From Mageeibacillus sp. (GTDB taxonomy: Bacteria > Bacillota > Clostridia > Saccharofermentanales > Saccharofermentanaceae): 64,000 nt of DNA. The position numbers were made by a program, and so were the translations under genes. The notes under the pieces are model-generated. The model did no database searches. It was not told the origin of the DNA and saw only the letters and a program-made list of their open reading frames with translations. Positions 1 to 8,792 of the stretch are shown here, one piece after another. Location: positions 199,635 through 263,634 of the forward strand of contig JAKVLB010000002.1 of NCBI GenBank assembly GCA_022484595.1, in the 5' to 3' direction. Within the stretch, counting starts at the first letter, position 1; each line of letters begins with the position of its first letter.

Positions 1-556
1 CGATGTAACCCCATACAATTTTGTTGTTATCGTTATCATAGTAAAGATGAATCTTTCCCAAATGGGAACCGTCGGCTGCCGCATTAACTGTAGGATAGTA
101 GAAGAATCCAGTTCTGTTATCAACATAGACGCCATCATCACCACTTTCGCTGGTGTAAACCTCAGATGCCACGCCCTTGATTGTAGCATTCATTCCTGAT
201 GTAGAACCATTGTAGTCAAAAGTATATGCTTTTATATCTCTGATTGACGCGCCTGCAACCGTGCCGCCTTTAAATGATATCTTAACTGACTCACCACCTG
301 AAGCCACAAGATTGCCAATAGTTACATTCCTTGTGTCTCCATCGAGGCTCTGATATCCGGAAATCTCGCTCATACATTTATCATAATTTGTAGCTCCGGA
401 CTTTGAATATACTGATGTATGATATGAGAAACCCATTGTCGCCAAAAAACCATTCAAAAGCATAGATGATATAATTACCATTATGCATACTGAAAGCATA
501 GTCTCAAGCAGGGTGAAGCCCTTCTTTGATTTATTAACCTTGGAAATCTTCTTCAT
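1..556 (-). CDS. Type IV prepilin-like protein (C-terminus cut by window edge)
   Basis: About 185 residues are visible and the frame stays open to base 1, so the C-terminal end lies outside the window. The N-terminus has a basic leader followed by GFTLLE, the class III signal cleaved and N-methylated by prepilin peptidase, then a hydrophobic helix (about residues 14-36). The rest is a polar, glycine- and serine-rich body that fits the globular domain of a minor pilin or pseudopilin. The gene starts 17 bases after the preceding 71-residue pilin and is likely co-transcribed with it. Prepilin class is clear; its exact role (minor pilin, initiator or tip) is inferred from position only. Confidence 0.85.
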   Translation of the reverse strand, partial: MKKISKVNKSKKGFTLLETMLSVCIMVIISSMLLNGFLATMGFSYHTSVYSKSGATNYDKCMSEISGYQSLDGDTRNVTIGNLVASGGESVKISFKGGTVAGASIRDIKAYTFDYNGSTSGMNATIKGVASEVYTSESGDDGVYVDNRTGFFYYPTVNAAADGSHLGKIHLYYDNDNNKIVWGYI

Positions 557-573
557 AGCTGACTCACCCCTTC

Positions 574-789
574 TCAGAAACCATAGCCTTTGAGCTTTGC
601 TTCACTGCTGTATAATCTTGTAGACATTGAAACATTGGCATCACTTACACTCTTCTGTGCGGCCTTTGTTGACTTTATAATGCTACTTACGCCTAAAGCA
701 AATGCTCCGGCAAGAATTACAATTATGGCAACAACCAGAATCATCTCGAGTAAAGTGAATCCACCCTTAGTCTTATGTACTCTTTTCAT
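574..789 (-). CDS. Ultra-short type IV pilin (71 aa precursor)
   Basis: The precursor has a short basic leader (MKRVHKTKG), the cleavage and methylation motif GFTLLE and one long hydrophobic helix, then only about 35 polar residues. Glu at mature position 5 is present, which is needed for subunit packing in known type IV pilins. There is no room for the usual C-terminal beta domain, so the mature protein is essentially the alpha-1 helix. Start is supported by GGAGG four bases upstream. A TTGAAA-16-TATAAT promoter lies about 45 bases before the start. It could be a second structural pilin or a minor subunit. Confidence 0.88.
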   Translation of the reverse strand: MKRVHKTKGGFTLLEMILVVAIIVILAGAFALGVSSIIKSTKAAQKSVSDANVSMSTRLYSSEAKLKGYGF

Positions 790-833
790 ATGACCTCCAG
801 CTAAAGTATATACTTCCGCATATTTACAATTTA

Positions 834-861
834 ATTATACTTGCTTTTCTTTTTTTTTCAA
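834..861 (-). promoter_or_regulatory. Sigma-A type promoter for the 71-aa pilin gene
   Basis: On the minus strand, TTGAAA (856-861) and TATAAT (834-839) are separated by 16 bases. The start codon is at 789, leaving a leader of roughly 40 bases. The layout closely resembles the promoter of the other short pilin at 1208-1235. Confidence 0.75.
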
Positions 862-904
862 TAAGCTTATTAACAATTTGTTCAAAATTTATTAAAACTT
901 TCGC

Positions 905-938
905 AAAAAAAAGCGGGTGGGAAAAATCCCACCCGCTT
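905..938 (-). terminator. Rho-independent terminator after the 66-aa pilin gene
   Basis: A 12-bp perfect stem (911-922 with 927-938) and a 4-base loop are followed on the minus strand by a run of T residues (905-912). It separates the 66-aa pilin gene from the 71-aa pilin gene, which has its own promoter. Confidence 0.92.
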
Positions 939-967
939 CGTGCTGTTAAGAGCAAATAGAGTTTCTA

Positions 968-1168
968 TTACAGCTCTTTGTCAATAGCATCTACAACTTC
1001 AGATGTTGAGCTGTTGTGCTGCTTGATTGAGCTTGAAGCTGCCTTAGCCTTGTTGAGGTATGAACCTACACCAAGTACGAGAACTGCTGCAAGGATAACG
1101 ATGATAGCGATAACGAGTGTCATCTCTATGAGTGTGAAACCCTTCTTTGACTTCTGAATCTTTTTCAT
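968..1168 (-). CDS. Ultra-short type IV pilin, likely major pilin (66 aa precursor)
   Basis: Leader MKKIQKSKKG is followed by FTLIE and a hydrophobic helix, then about 30 polar residues ending in DAIDKEL. The predicted mature chain is only 56 residues, shorter than the usual 130-170 of type IV pilins and in the range of the short PilA of Geobacter, though aromatic residues are few (Phe1 and one Tyr). It has a strong promoter immediately upstream (1208-1235), an excellent RBS (AGGAGGAAATT) and a strong terminator just downstream, making it a separately expressed single-gene unit at the end of the pilus operon. This expression layout is why I favour it as the major pilin; that is inference. Confidence 0.88.
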   Translation of the reverse strand: MKKIQKSKKGFTLIEMTLVIAIIVILAAVLVLGVGSYLNKAKAASSSIKQHNSSTSEVVDAIDKEL

Positions 1169-1207
1169 TTTAATTTCCTCCTGTAAGGTAATTGAGTTTG
1201 TATGATT

Positions 1208-1235
1208 AGTATAGCGCGATTATGAATAATTTCAA
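1208..1235 (-). promoter_or_regulatory. Sigma-A type promoter for the 66-aa pilin gene
   Basis: On the minus strand TTGAAA (1230-1235) and TATACT (1208-1213) are 16 bases apart, about 40 bases before the start codon at 1168. This gives the pilin expression independent of the long pilB-pilO transcript. Confidence 0.75.
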
Positions 1236-1283
1236 TACTTTTTTCAAAATTTTTTCAAAATTCTGTCACAATCTTCTCAATAC

Positions 1284-2366
1284 TTATTCTGCGGCCGTTG
1301 TCTCTGATGTTTCTGTAGTATCAGTCAGATCAGTAGCACCGTCTGTAGTTGTTGTACCATCATCCGTAGCAGCCGGAGTAGGAGTTGCAATTCCTCCTGC
1401 AGTGTATGCGGATGTAACTCCTGTGATGGCATCAAGCCCGTCAGGACCTGATACAGTCTTGGAATACAACGCATTAGCCCAATATGGTGTAAACGGTCTG
1501 TCGATGTATGCAACGCAGTCAGGATCTGCATTCTTAACGTGGAACCAAGGGCTGTTAGGATCAGTAACAATATAAGGGAATCCAATGAAACCGCTGTCGG
1601 TGTTAACATTTGTATCGCCCTTCCAGCTTGTATACGCCGCCGTGCTGTCATCTGTTGAAACACGGTTTGTAAGATATGTTCCGTAGAAATCAATTGATGC
1701 GCTCATCGTCAGAAATCCGGCTGTATCTTCTGTTGATACCGATGATATCTTTATGCATGTCGGATTCGCTTTTGAAATGGTATTGAGAGCAGCGAGGAAC
1801 TCATCATATCCCACTCTCGTTGAGTATTCTTCAGATCCTATAAGAGACATCTGCTGATGCAGAGTATCCATCGGATCTGTCTCAGCCGTGGCTGTCATGT
1901 CAGGATTTGTATTGTACTGGGTGACATTGTATCCGTCCGTACTGGAATATATAACTTTAATTCTAAGGCACTGAAGCGAGTCAGGCGATGTTGTACCGTC
2001 CGCGTAGGTGATTGCAGGACAATCAATATCTTCTGCACTGATTGATGACAGATACGGGCTGCCTGCGTCTTCCATGGTCTTCATAACGTACTGCTCGATA
2101 CACTCAGTATCAAGGCTGTCGATGAACGAGAGCTCAATATCACTGATCTGCTCGTCCAATGTGCTGATTTCCTGAGTTGTTGTGTCGTTCTGAGCCATCA
2201 GCTGATCAAGATATGCAACCTGCTGATTCAACGTATCAAGCTGGGCCTGGTACTCTTTATACTTAGTGTTATTTCCTTTGATTCCGAAAATTATACCAGC
2301 TATAATGATTATCGCCAATATAAAGACATACATGCCAGCTTTTTGACGTGTTGTTAAATTGTTCAT
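1284..2366 (-). CDS. pilO: PilO-like type IV pilus alignment protein
   Basis: A 360-residue bitopic protein: short cytoplasmic start, one membrane helix (about residues 12-30), a helical heptad-rich stretch (about 35-75, with QLDTLNQQVAYLDQL) and a large extracytoplasmic domain. This architecture and its place directly after pilM and pilN fit PilO, which with PilN links cytoplasmic PilM to the envelope parts of the pilus machine. It is longer than the roughly 200 residues of Gram-negative PilO; the last 35 residues are rich in Thr, Ala and Ser and probably flexible. RBS GGGAGGAGA supports the start. Sequence similarity to PilO is weak by eye, so the call rests on topology and context. Confidence 0.75.
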   Translation of the reverse strand: MNNLTTRQKAGMYVFILAIIIIAGIIFGIKGNNTKYKEYQAQLDTLNQQVAYLDQLMAQNDTTTQEISTLDEQISDIELSFIDSLDTECIEQYVMKTMEDAGSPYLSSISAEDIDCPAITYADGTTSPDSLQCLRIKVIYSSTDGYNVTQYNTNPDMTATAETDPMDTLHQQMSLIGSEEYSTRVGYDEFLAALNTISKANPTCIKISSVSTEDTAGFLTMSASIDFYGTYLTNRVSTDDSTAAYTSWKGDTNVNTDSGFIGFPYIVTDPNSPWFHVKNADPDCVAYIDRPFTPYWANALYSKTVSGPDGLDAITGVTSAYTAGGIATPTPAATDDGTTTTDGATDLTDTTETSETTAAE

Positions 2367-2381
2367 TTATTCTCTCCTCCC

Positions 2382-3329
2382 TTAGCTCTGTGTCGTTGAC
2401 GACTCAGTGGCTGCTGCATCAGATGTGTAATACAAATTTATATCACTGTTAGTTGCCGCAACCTTCGAGATTGAATTTGCATTAACAATATTCGTGAAGC
2501 TCTCTTCATCAACATCTACACCGTCAATTGTAATTCTTGACAATGTATATGTAGCACCGGTCTCATCTGTATATGTCGTAATATCCTTAATCTCATATGT
2601 CTCTCCGGCATCCTTCTCAAGCGTTTCGATTCCGCCGAGTGAAGAAATTGTTTCACCGTCGAGATACCTTGCGACAGACACATATACGCTCTTGACAAGA
2701 GTTCCCTCAACATCAAAGCTGTAATAGTTGTTAATACTATTGATTGAGTTGTCTTCCGTATTAATAATCTCATCGACCGCACCGACATCGGGAGCAGTGA
2801 CACGACCTATAGTAATAATCGGTTTTGAAGTAAACACATCAGAATCATTCAACATGTTAACCATATCTACAGCACTGTAATATGTGAACGAATAGCCGGT
2901 GAATTCGAGTGTATCACCAGTGATTGTATAACTTTCAATCCATGAATCACTCGGAATGTTTTTGGCGATAAGGTCAGGAAGCTCCATCGGAACTGCAGGA
3001 GTCTCATCTACATTCTTCTTCATCTGTGTCAGTGAATAATAGTAATTATTCTTATTCTCATAAGTCTTTGCGAGAAGTTCTGCATCTGCCTCAACCGTCG
3101 CATACTGATCTGAAGCAAGCTTTGCTTCAACCGCAGCTATCTGCGACTTTATGATTATGTTATTGATTACGCCGATTACGATGAACATGACGATAATCGC
3201 CACAACACCGACACCGCCCAAAATAGCGTATGTAAGCATTCTTGCCGTCTTCTCCGCTGAAGCAGTAAACTCAGCAAAGAAGTTCATGTCTTTCTTAGCA
3301 AGAATCTTTTTGTTTATATTGTTTGCCAT
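2382..3329 (-). CDS. pilN: PilN-like type IV pilus assembly protein
   Basis: A 315-residue protein with a cytoplasmic N-terminus beginning MANNINKKIL, one membrane helix (about 32-57), a helical segment and an extracytoplasmic domain. The conserved N-terminal tail of PilN is the part that binds PilM, and pilM lies directly upstream. I chose the ATG at 3329 over an in-frame ATG at 3347, because the bases that would encode the extra residues contain GAGGAGGA eight bases before 3329. The C-terminal end is Ser/Thr-rich, like that of the next gene. Assignment rests mainly on order (M-N-O) and topology. Confidence 0.78.
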   Translation of the reverse strand: MANNINKKILAKKDMNFFAEFTASAEKTARMLTYAILGGVGVVAIIVMFIVIGVINNIIIKSQIAAVEAKLASDQYATVEADAELLAKTYENKNNYYYSLTQMKKNVDETPAVPMELPDLIAKNIPSDSWIESYTITGDTLEFTGYSFTYYSAVDMVNMLNDSDVFTSKPIITIGRVTAPDVGAVDEIINTEDNSINSINNYYSFDVEGTLVKSVYVSVARYLDGETISSLGGIETLEKDAGETYEIKDITTYTDETGATYTLSRITIDGVDVDEESFTNIVNANSISKVAATNSDINLYYTSDAAATESSTTQS

Positions 3330-3343
3330 GAAATATGTCCTCC

Positions 3344-4453
3344 TCAAGCTTCACGAATCAATGCGCCGGCACAATTGATGAACTGAGAAAGCTCAAAATT
3401 TCTCGGTACCTGCAATGTGCTGAGCGAATTTAGTATCTCAACCTGTGTTCCAAGCTGACGTGACAATTCCTTGTCAATCTTCTTGTATTCGGCACCTGAT
3501 CCATAAAGAAAGCATGTGCTGATTGCATCGATGTGATACTTTTGAATGGCGAACTGCGCAGTACGTTGTACAGGATCCACAAGACGCTTAAAGTATGCAT
3601 TAACAGCACTCTGCAATGCCGGTGTCTCGGCAACTGTCTCATTCCAGACATCAATATCTTCAATCGGAACGCTGGATTCCGCGTCAGATGTTGTTATATT
3701 AAGTCTTCTTGTTATGGCTGACTGCTGTGCCGTACCCTGAGCCTTCTTTATGGAATCAGCAACCTGACGGATGTTTGAATGCCCGAACTGAAGTCTTCTT
3801 GAAAGAACCGGGAAGCCCTTGTCAAGCACTGTAACTGTTGACGTCTGGCTTGACAGCTCAATCAGAAGAAGCGTTGACTGTGCTATGCTTACATTTCCGT
3901 TGATAATTCCGGAAGAGAAAAGCTTCCTGACAGCATTCTGATTGACATCAAGTGCAATAGGCGTCAGATCCATGCTCTTAAGGAACTCTCTAAAGTCTTT
4001 GATATTCTCTGTTGGAAGTGCGGTTGCACGAACTTTAAGCTTCTCTACGTTTGTCTCTTCATCTATTGCCGTACCATACACAAGATAGTCTATGGAAAGA
4101 TCGCGGTTTGAACCCTGACCCATAATCTCGTACTTGACCATATCCTTGAGCTGATCTGCCTTTACTACAGGGAGCTCGAGATCTCTCGTATGAACGAAAG
4201 CACCATCTGTTGTAATCGTACAGTTCTTGCATCTTATATCAAGTCTTGCTACAGCATGCTTTACGGCCATTACAATTCCGAATGAATCCGCAATTGCACC
4301 ATCGTTAATGGCATCCTGCTCGAGTGGAATAACACCAACCTTCTCAATTGATACTGTCTTGTTCTTCGGGTTATAGCTTCCGACAGCTACCTTAAGGTCT
4401 GAGCTTGAGCAGTCAATTACAAGTTCACTGCCGCCTTTTCCTAATAAATCCAT
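3344..4453 (-). CDS. pilM: PilM, actin-like ATPase of the type IV pilus
   Basis: A soluble 369-residue protein with an actin/FtsA-like start (ELVIDCSSSDLKVAVG, the first phosphate-binding region) and a later RLQFGHSNIRQVADSI segment typical of PilM/SHS2-containing proteins. PilM binds nucleotide, sits under the inner face of the membrane and connects PilN with the motor and platform proteins. It is the fourth gene of the operon; its end lies just ahead of the pilN start, and the pilN RBS is built into its final codons. The length matches the family. Confidence 0.87.
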   Translation of the reverse strand: MDLLGKGGSELVIDCSSSDLKVAVGSYNPKNKTVSIEKVGVIPLEQDAINDGAIADSFGIVMAVKHAVARLDIRCKNCTITTDGAFVHTRDLELPVVKADQLKDMVKYEIMGQGSNRDLSIDYLVYGTAIDEETNVEKLKVRATALPTENIKDFREFLKSMDLTPIALDVNQNAVRKLFSSGIINGNVSIAQSTLLLIELSSQTSTVTVLDKGFPVLSRRLQFGHSNIRQVADSIKKAQGTAQQSAITRRLNITTSDAESSVPIEDIDVWNETVAETPALQSAVNAYFKRLVDPVQRTAQFAIQKYHIDAISTCFLYGSGAEYKKIDKELSRQLGTQVEILNSLSTLQVPRNFELSQFINCAGALIREA

Positions 4454-4476
4454 TTATGTTCTCCTTTCAATACTTC

Positions 4477-5685
4477 TTAACCGATAAACTTGGCCATTGT
4501 GAAGATAGGCATTGCAATGCCGCCTACAACTGTACCAACGATTATAGCCATTATGATAATCATTATAGGTTCAAGGGCCGCTGTCATCTTTGATGTAGCT
4601 GAATCTGCCTCATCCTCGAAAAAGTCTGCCGCTTTATTAAGAATAGTATCCAGCGTACCTGACTCTTCACCGATTGCAACCATCGCGTAAATCATAGGTG
4701 GAAATTCAGTGATTCCTCTGATTGACTTAGAAAGAGACTGACCTTTCCTTATCTCAGTTCTTGCTTCGGCCAGCTTCTGTTCAAGAATCAGGTTATCAAG
4801 TGACTTCTCTGTGATTTCAACGGCAGTCAATACTGAAATACCTGATTTAAGAAGTGTTGAAACGGTTCTTGTAAATCTCGCTGCGGCATTCATTTTGGTT
4901 GCTTTTCCGACTACCGGCATAGTGAGCATAAGCTTAGACCATTGGAGGCCGCCGCTTTCTGAACTCTTCCACATCTTAAATATATATACAATTCCGACAA
5001 TAACGCCGATATAGATATAAAAATAATGAGTCAATGAGTTGGATAGGGCAATGAGGCCCTTGGTAAGTGCAGGAAGGTCGCCGCCCAAGTCCTTGATAGT
5101 GTTCGCTATTTTTGGAACGAGGAAAGTAAGAAGACCTATACTAACAGCTCCAGTAAGTCCTGCGAGTATCTTAGGATATACCATTGCTGAAGAAATCTTG
5201 TTCTTGAGCTTTGCATCCTTCTGGAAGTGTTCTGCAAGTCTCTCCATAATCTCATCCAGTCGACCGGATTCCTCACCTGCCGAAATCATACTGATCATGA
5301 TGTTCGGTACGACACCCTTTTGTTCCTTAAACGCCTCTGAAAGTGATCTGCCGCTCTGAACGGCTTCATACACCTCACCGATACATTTCTTGGCCTTCTT
5401 TGACTCAACCTGTTGATAGAGCATGTCGAGCGCTCTATCAACAGTAATTCCGGCTGACAAAAGAGATGCAAGCTGCCTCGAAATAAGCACCAGATCCTTT
5501 GTCTTGAGCTTGGGGCTGCCAATCTCAAGGTTTGCCAATCCCGGACCCTTATCAAGCGACAGGTATGCTACATATTTTCCGTCTGCCTTGAGTTTTCTTG
5601 AAGCTTCACTTGTTGAAGCTGCTTCAATAACACCCTCAGACTTCTTACCGGCAGCATCGACGACTTGATACGCGTAATTAGCCAT
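4477..5685 (-). CDS. pilC: PilC, inner-membrane platform protein of the type IV pilus
   Basis: A 402-residue GspF/PilC-family protein. Two repeats of the T2SSF domain are visible, each with a helical cytoplasmic part (around 65-165 and 265-365; QLASLLSAGITVDRALDM and a GEESGRLDEIM motif, echoed by GEESGTLDTIL). Membrane helices lie near 172-190, 221-237 and 373-397. PilC is the membrane platform that the PilB and PilT motors turn to add or remove pilin subunits. It lies between pilT and pilM with short gaps, as in other clostridial pilus operons. Length and motif order are normal. Confidence 0.95.
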   Translation of the reverse strand: MANYAYQVVDAAGKKSEGVIEAASTSEASRKLKADGKYVAYLSLDKGPGLANLEIGSPKLKTKDLVLISRQLASLLSAGITVDRALDMLYQQVESKKAKKCIGEVYEAVQSGRSLSEAFKEQKGVVPNIMISMISAGEESGRLDEIMERLAEHFQKDAKLKNKISSAMVYPKILAGLTGAVSIGLLTFLVPKIANTIKDLGGDLPALTKGLIALSNSLTHYFYIYIGVIVGIVYIFKMWKSSESGGLQWSKLMLTMPVVGKATKMNAAARFTRTVSTLLKSGISVLTAVEITEKSLDNLILEQKLAEARTEIRKGQSLSKSIRGITEFPPMIYAMVAIGEESGTLDTILNKAADFFEDEADSATSKMTAALEPIMIIIMAIIVGTVVGGIAMPIFTMAKFIG

Positions 5686-5745
5686 TTTGTTTCCTCCTCT
5701 TTATTTATATATCAATATTGAATTGCACGATAATACTGCACGCAA

Positions 5746-6858
5746 TTATACAAAATCCAGATCACCGAACAACGGACTGTTTGCAGCACCGCCGTTATTG
5801 ATAAATCTTTTGAGATCATCTTTAATTCTGCATCTCTCCATGGCAGTATCTCTCGTTATTAGTCTTCTCTTAACGAGTTCTGCAAGATAGAAATCGAGAG
5901 GACACATGCCTTCCTGAATTGAGGTTGCAATAGTGCTGTCTATCTGATATGTCTTACCCTCACGGATATTGTTGCGGATAGCGTCATTTGAAATCATTAT
6001 CTCAAACGCTGCACAACGGCCTCCTCCGATTCTCTGAACAAGTGTCTGGCATATAACCGCAACAAGAACCGTTGACAGCTGAACACGCACCTGATCCTGC
6101 TGATGAGGAGGGAATACATCGATGATACGGTTTACAGTATCAGCGGCTGATGACGTATGAAGTGTTGAAAGAACCAAGTGTCCGGTCTCGGCTGCCGTTA
6201 TAGCAGTACTGATGGTATCAAGGTCACGCATCTCTCCGACAAGTATGATATCCGGGTCTTCACGAAGGGCTGCTCTGAGCGCATTTGCAAATGAAAGTGT
6301 ATCTTCGTGTACCTCTCTTTGGTTAATCATTGACTCACCATGCATATGAAGATACTCGATAGGCTCCTCAAGAGTCAGAATGTGACACTTCTTGTTGCTG
6401 TTTACATGACCTATCATTGCCGCAAGAGTAGTAGATTTTCCTGAACCCGTAGGACCTGTTACAAGGATAAGACCACGAGGAAGCATTACAAGATCTTTGA
6501 ATATCTTTGGAAGGCCGAGCTGTTCGCATGTAGGAATCTCATTTGTAATGGTTCTCGCTGCAAGAGCATAAGTGCCACGCTGCTTGTATATATTACATCT
6601 GAAACGGCTGTAATCCTGAACTACATATGAGAAATCAATCTCACCTCTCTCATTCAGATACTGCTGCCTTGACTTGTCGATCATTGACTTGCACAGGTAT
6701 TCTGTGTCAGCCGCAGTAAGTGGCTGATTGCCCATTGGCATCAGCATGCCGTCAACTCGAACCATTGGAGGCAGACCAACAGTAATATGGGTATCTGATG
6801 CACCCATCTTTACTGACTCCGCCAAAATGAACTCGATAGATAAACTAAATCCTTCCAC
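5746..6858 (-). CDS. pilT: PilT, pilus retraction ATPase
   Basis: A 370-residue secretion ATPase with Walker A GPTGSGKS (135-142), the Asp box and Walker B (REDPDIILVGEMRD) and the His box (LSTLHTSSAADTVNRIID). The C-terminal NDAIRNNIREGK matches the AIRNLIRE signature that separates PilT from the extension ATPase PilB and is required for retraction. It hydrolyses ATP at the base of the pilus to depolymerise it, giving twitching. It follows pilB by 17 bases. The presence of pilT predicts dynamic, retractable pili. Confidence 0.97.
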   Translation of the reverse strand: MEGFSLSIEFILAESVKMGASDTHITVGLPPMVRVDGMLMPMGNQPLTAADTEYLCKSMIDKSRQQYLNERGEIDFSYVVQDYSRFRCNIYKQRGTYALAARTITNEIPTCEQLGLPKIFKDLVMLPRGLILVTGPTGSGKSTTLAAMIGHVNSNKKCHILTLEEPIEYLHMHGESMINQREVHEDTLSFANALRAALREDPDIILVGEMRDLDTISTAITAAETGHLVLSTLHTSSAADTVNRIIDVFPPHQQDQVRVQLSTVLVAVICQTLVQRIGGGRCAAFEIMISNDAIRNNIREGKTYQIDSTIATSIQEGMCPLDFYLAELVKRRLITRDTAMERCRIKDDLKRFINNGGAANSPLFGDLDFV

Positions 6859-6875
6859 GTCTTGTATCCTCCTTA

Positions 6876-8540
6876 TCAGTCAATCGTGTAAGCTACTCTG
6901 TTAAGTTCTTCCACTGTGGTAATGCCTTCAAGAACCAAGGCTCTTGCCGACTCCTGCAGCATCTGTGTACCCTCGGTGACAGCAAGTTTACGCATTTCGT
7001 CTTCGCTTGCTCTCTTCTCGAGAAGTGACTTCATCTTCTTCGTCATAATTACAATCTCGTGAATTGCAATTCTCCCCTTGTATCCCTTATCGTTGCATTC
7101 ACTGCATCCTTTGCCCCTATACAGCTTTTGTCCCGGCTCCAGACGGAGTGACTCAACTTCGTACGGTTCCGGTTCGTATGCTTCACGGCAGTTGGTACAG
7201 ATACGTCGAACAAGACGTTGTGAAACAACGCCTACAAGAGCCGATGAAACCATATATGGTTCAAGTCCCATATCAATCAGACGGTTAATTGAAGACACGG
7301 CATCATTGGTATGGATTGTACTGAAAACAAGGTGTCCTGTGATAGCGGCTCTCATTGCAATCTCTGCTGTCTCGCCATCACGAATCTCTCCGACGAGGAC
7401 TATATCCGGGTCCTGACGGAGAATGGAACGAAGACCGCTTGCAAAAGTCATTCCTGCCTTTGCGTTTACCTGAACCTGATTAAGTCCGGGAATCCTGATC
7501 TCGACAGGGTCTTCAACTGTTATGATATTGGTATCCGGGGTGTTCTTCTCGGCAAGAAGCGTATAAAGCGTAGTGGTTTTACCGGAACCGGTAGGACCTG
7601 AGATAAGGCAGATACCCTGAGGAACCTTTATTATCTTATCGATAAGGGCGTTGTTCCTGTCACTTATTCCAAGATATTTTCTGTTAAGGTTGCCGTCGTT
7701 CTTGGCAAGGATACGGATAACCGTCTTCTCTCCCGTAACAGTAGGAAGGATAGATACACGCATATCCACATTCTCGCCGTTAATCTCAGTACTGATACGA
7801 CCGTCTTGAGGAATACGCTTCTCAGCGATATTCATTCCGCCGAGGATCTTGATTCTTGTCGTTATGGCATCCTTTGCCGAAAGCGGGTTGCTCATAATCT
7901 CCTGCATTACACCGTCGATACGAATACGTACTCTTATTCTGTCATCCATAGGCTCGATATGAATATCTGATGAGCCTGCCCTGATAGCGTAATCGATCAT
8001 TGAGTTGACGAGCTTTACAACCGGTGCGCTGTTTACAGCCTCCGTCAGTTCAGAATTCTCTGTAATCTGATCGCTCGCGAGATCTGCACCAAGCTCTTCT
8101 GCCGCCGCTGCCGCACTCTCTCTTCCGTAGTTTACCTTGATCGCATCCATTATAGATGAATGCGTCGCAAGCATAAGCGTTATCATGTAACCGGTCTGGA
8201 ACTGGAGTTCGTCTTCAATAGTAATGTTAACCGGATCGTCAATTGCAACAACAAGTTTATCGTCATCGAAACCAATTGGCAGAACCACGTTATCTTCACA
8301 GAATTTCTGATTGAGCAGTGATGTTGCTTTTGGATCAACATCTATGCTGGTCAAATCAATAATAGGATAACTATACTGACTGGACACTGCCCTCAGAATA
8401 TCAAATTCTGTCATCAATCCACTCTCGACAATAACCTCTCCGAGGCGCTTGCCGGTTTCCTTCTGCATGCTGAGCGCTTCGGCAAGCTCCGTAGCATTAA
8501 GGAAGCCACTTTCAACGAGAATATCACCTAATCTCTTCAT
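6876..8540 (-). CDS. pilB: PilB, pilus extension ATPase
   Basis: A 554-residue type II/IV secretion ATPase. The N-terminal MshEN-like region (about 1-145, with LGDILVESGFL and LGEVIVESGLM repeats) is the part that binds cyclic-di-GMP in some relatives. The C-terminal ATPase has Walker A GPTGSGKTTT (315-324), the Asp and His boxes, and a zinc tetracysteine (CTNC at 448-451 and CSEC at 479-482). I moved the start from 8588 to the ATG at 8540, preceded by GGGAGGA, giving the family start MKRLGDIL. It is the first gene of the pilus operon, with a consensus promoter about 80 bases upstream. Confidence 0.96.
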   Translation of the reverse strand: MKRLGDILVESGFLNATELAEALSMQKETGKRLGEVIVESGLMTEFDILRAVSSQYSYPIIDLTSIDVDPKATSLLNQKFCEDNVVLPIGFDDDKLVVAIDDPVNITIEDELQFQTGYMITLMLATHSSIMDAIKVNYGRESAAAAAEELGADLASDQITENSELTEAVNSAPVVKLVNSMIDYAIRAGSSDIHIEPMDDRIRVRIRIDGVMQEIMSNPLSAKDAITTRIKILGGMNIAEKRIPQDGRISTEINGENVDMRVSILPTVTGEKTVIRILAKNDGNLNRKYLGISDRNNALIDKIIKVPQGICLISGPTGSGKTTTLYTLLAEKNTPDTNIITVEDPVEIRIPGLNQVQVNAKAGMTFASGLRSILRQDPDIVLVGEIRDGETAEIAMRAAITGHLVFSTIHTNDAVSSINRLIDMGLEPYMVSSALVGVVSQRLVRRICTNCREAYEPEPYEVESLRLEPGQKLYRGKGCSECNDKGYKGRIAIHEIVIMTKKMKSLLEKRASEDEMRKLAVTEGTQMLQESARALVLEGITTVEELNRVAYTID

Positions 8541-8618
8541 CTGGTCCTCCCGAAAACGTAAAATAATCAAAACTATACGCATGAACAATCATATAGGCAT
8601 ACTTACCCACGCGTAGAT

Positions 8619-8647
8619 GTATAAAACTATACAACAGCCTTTGTCAA
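8619..8647 (-). promoter_or_regulatory. Promoter of the type IV pilus operon
   Basis: On the minus strand, consensus TTGACA (8642-8647) and TTATAC (8619-8624) are separated by 17 bases. Transcription would start near 8612, about 70 bases before pilB. The region between pilB and the divergent yebC (8541-8792) otherwise holds only AT-rich sequence; I could not fix the yebC promoter. Confidence 0.75.
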
Positions 8648-8792
8648 AAAACAAGTTTTCATAACAATTCTGACATAATATTTGTTGACATTTAAATTAC
8701 ATGTGCCGTAACAGATTTGTTTTATATAAGGTTTTATTCTCTCTGATTTTCTGTTAAACTTTAATGTCAGTTATTATATTGGAGGTTTACTC

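Noticed and set aside
1222-1575. Plus-strand open frame rich in Val and Ser over the pilO tail
   Set aside because: It is the complement of the Thr-rich tail of pilO, has low-complexity composition and no RBS.
8677-8790. Promoter of yebC
   Set aside because: A TTGACA is present near 8685, but no matching -10 at 16 to 18 bases was found, so no call was made.
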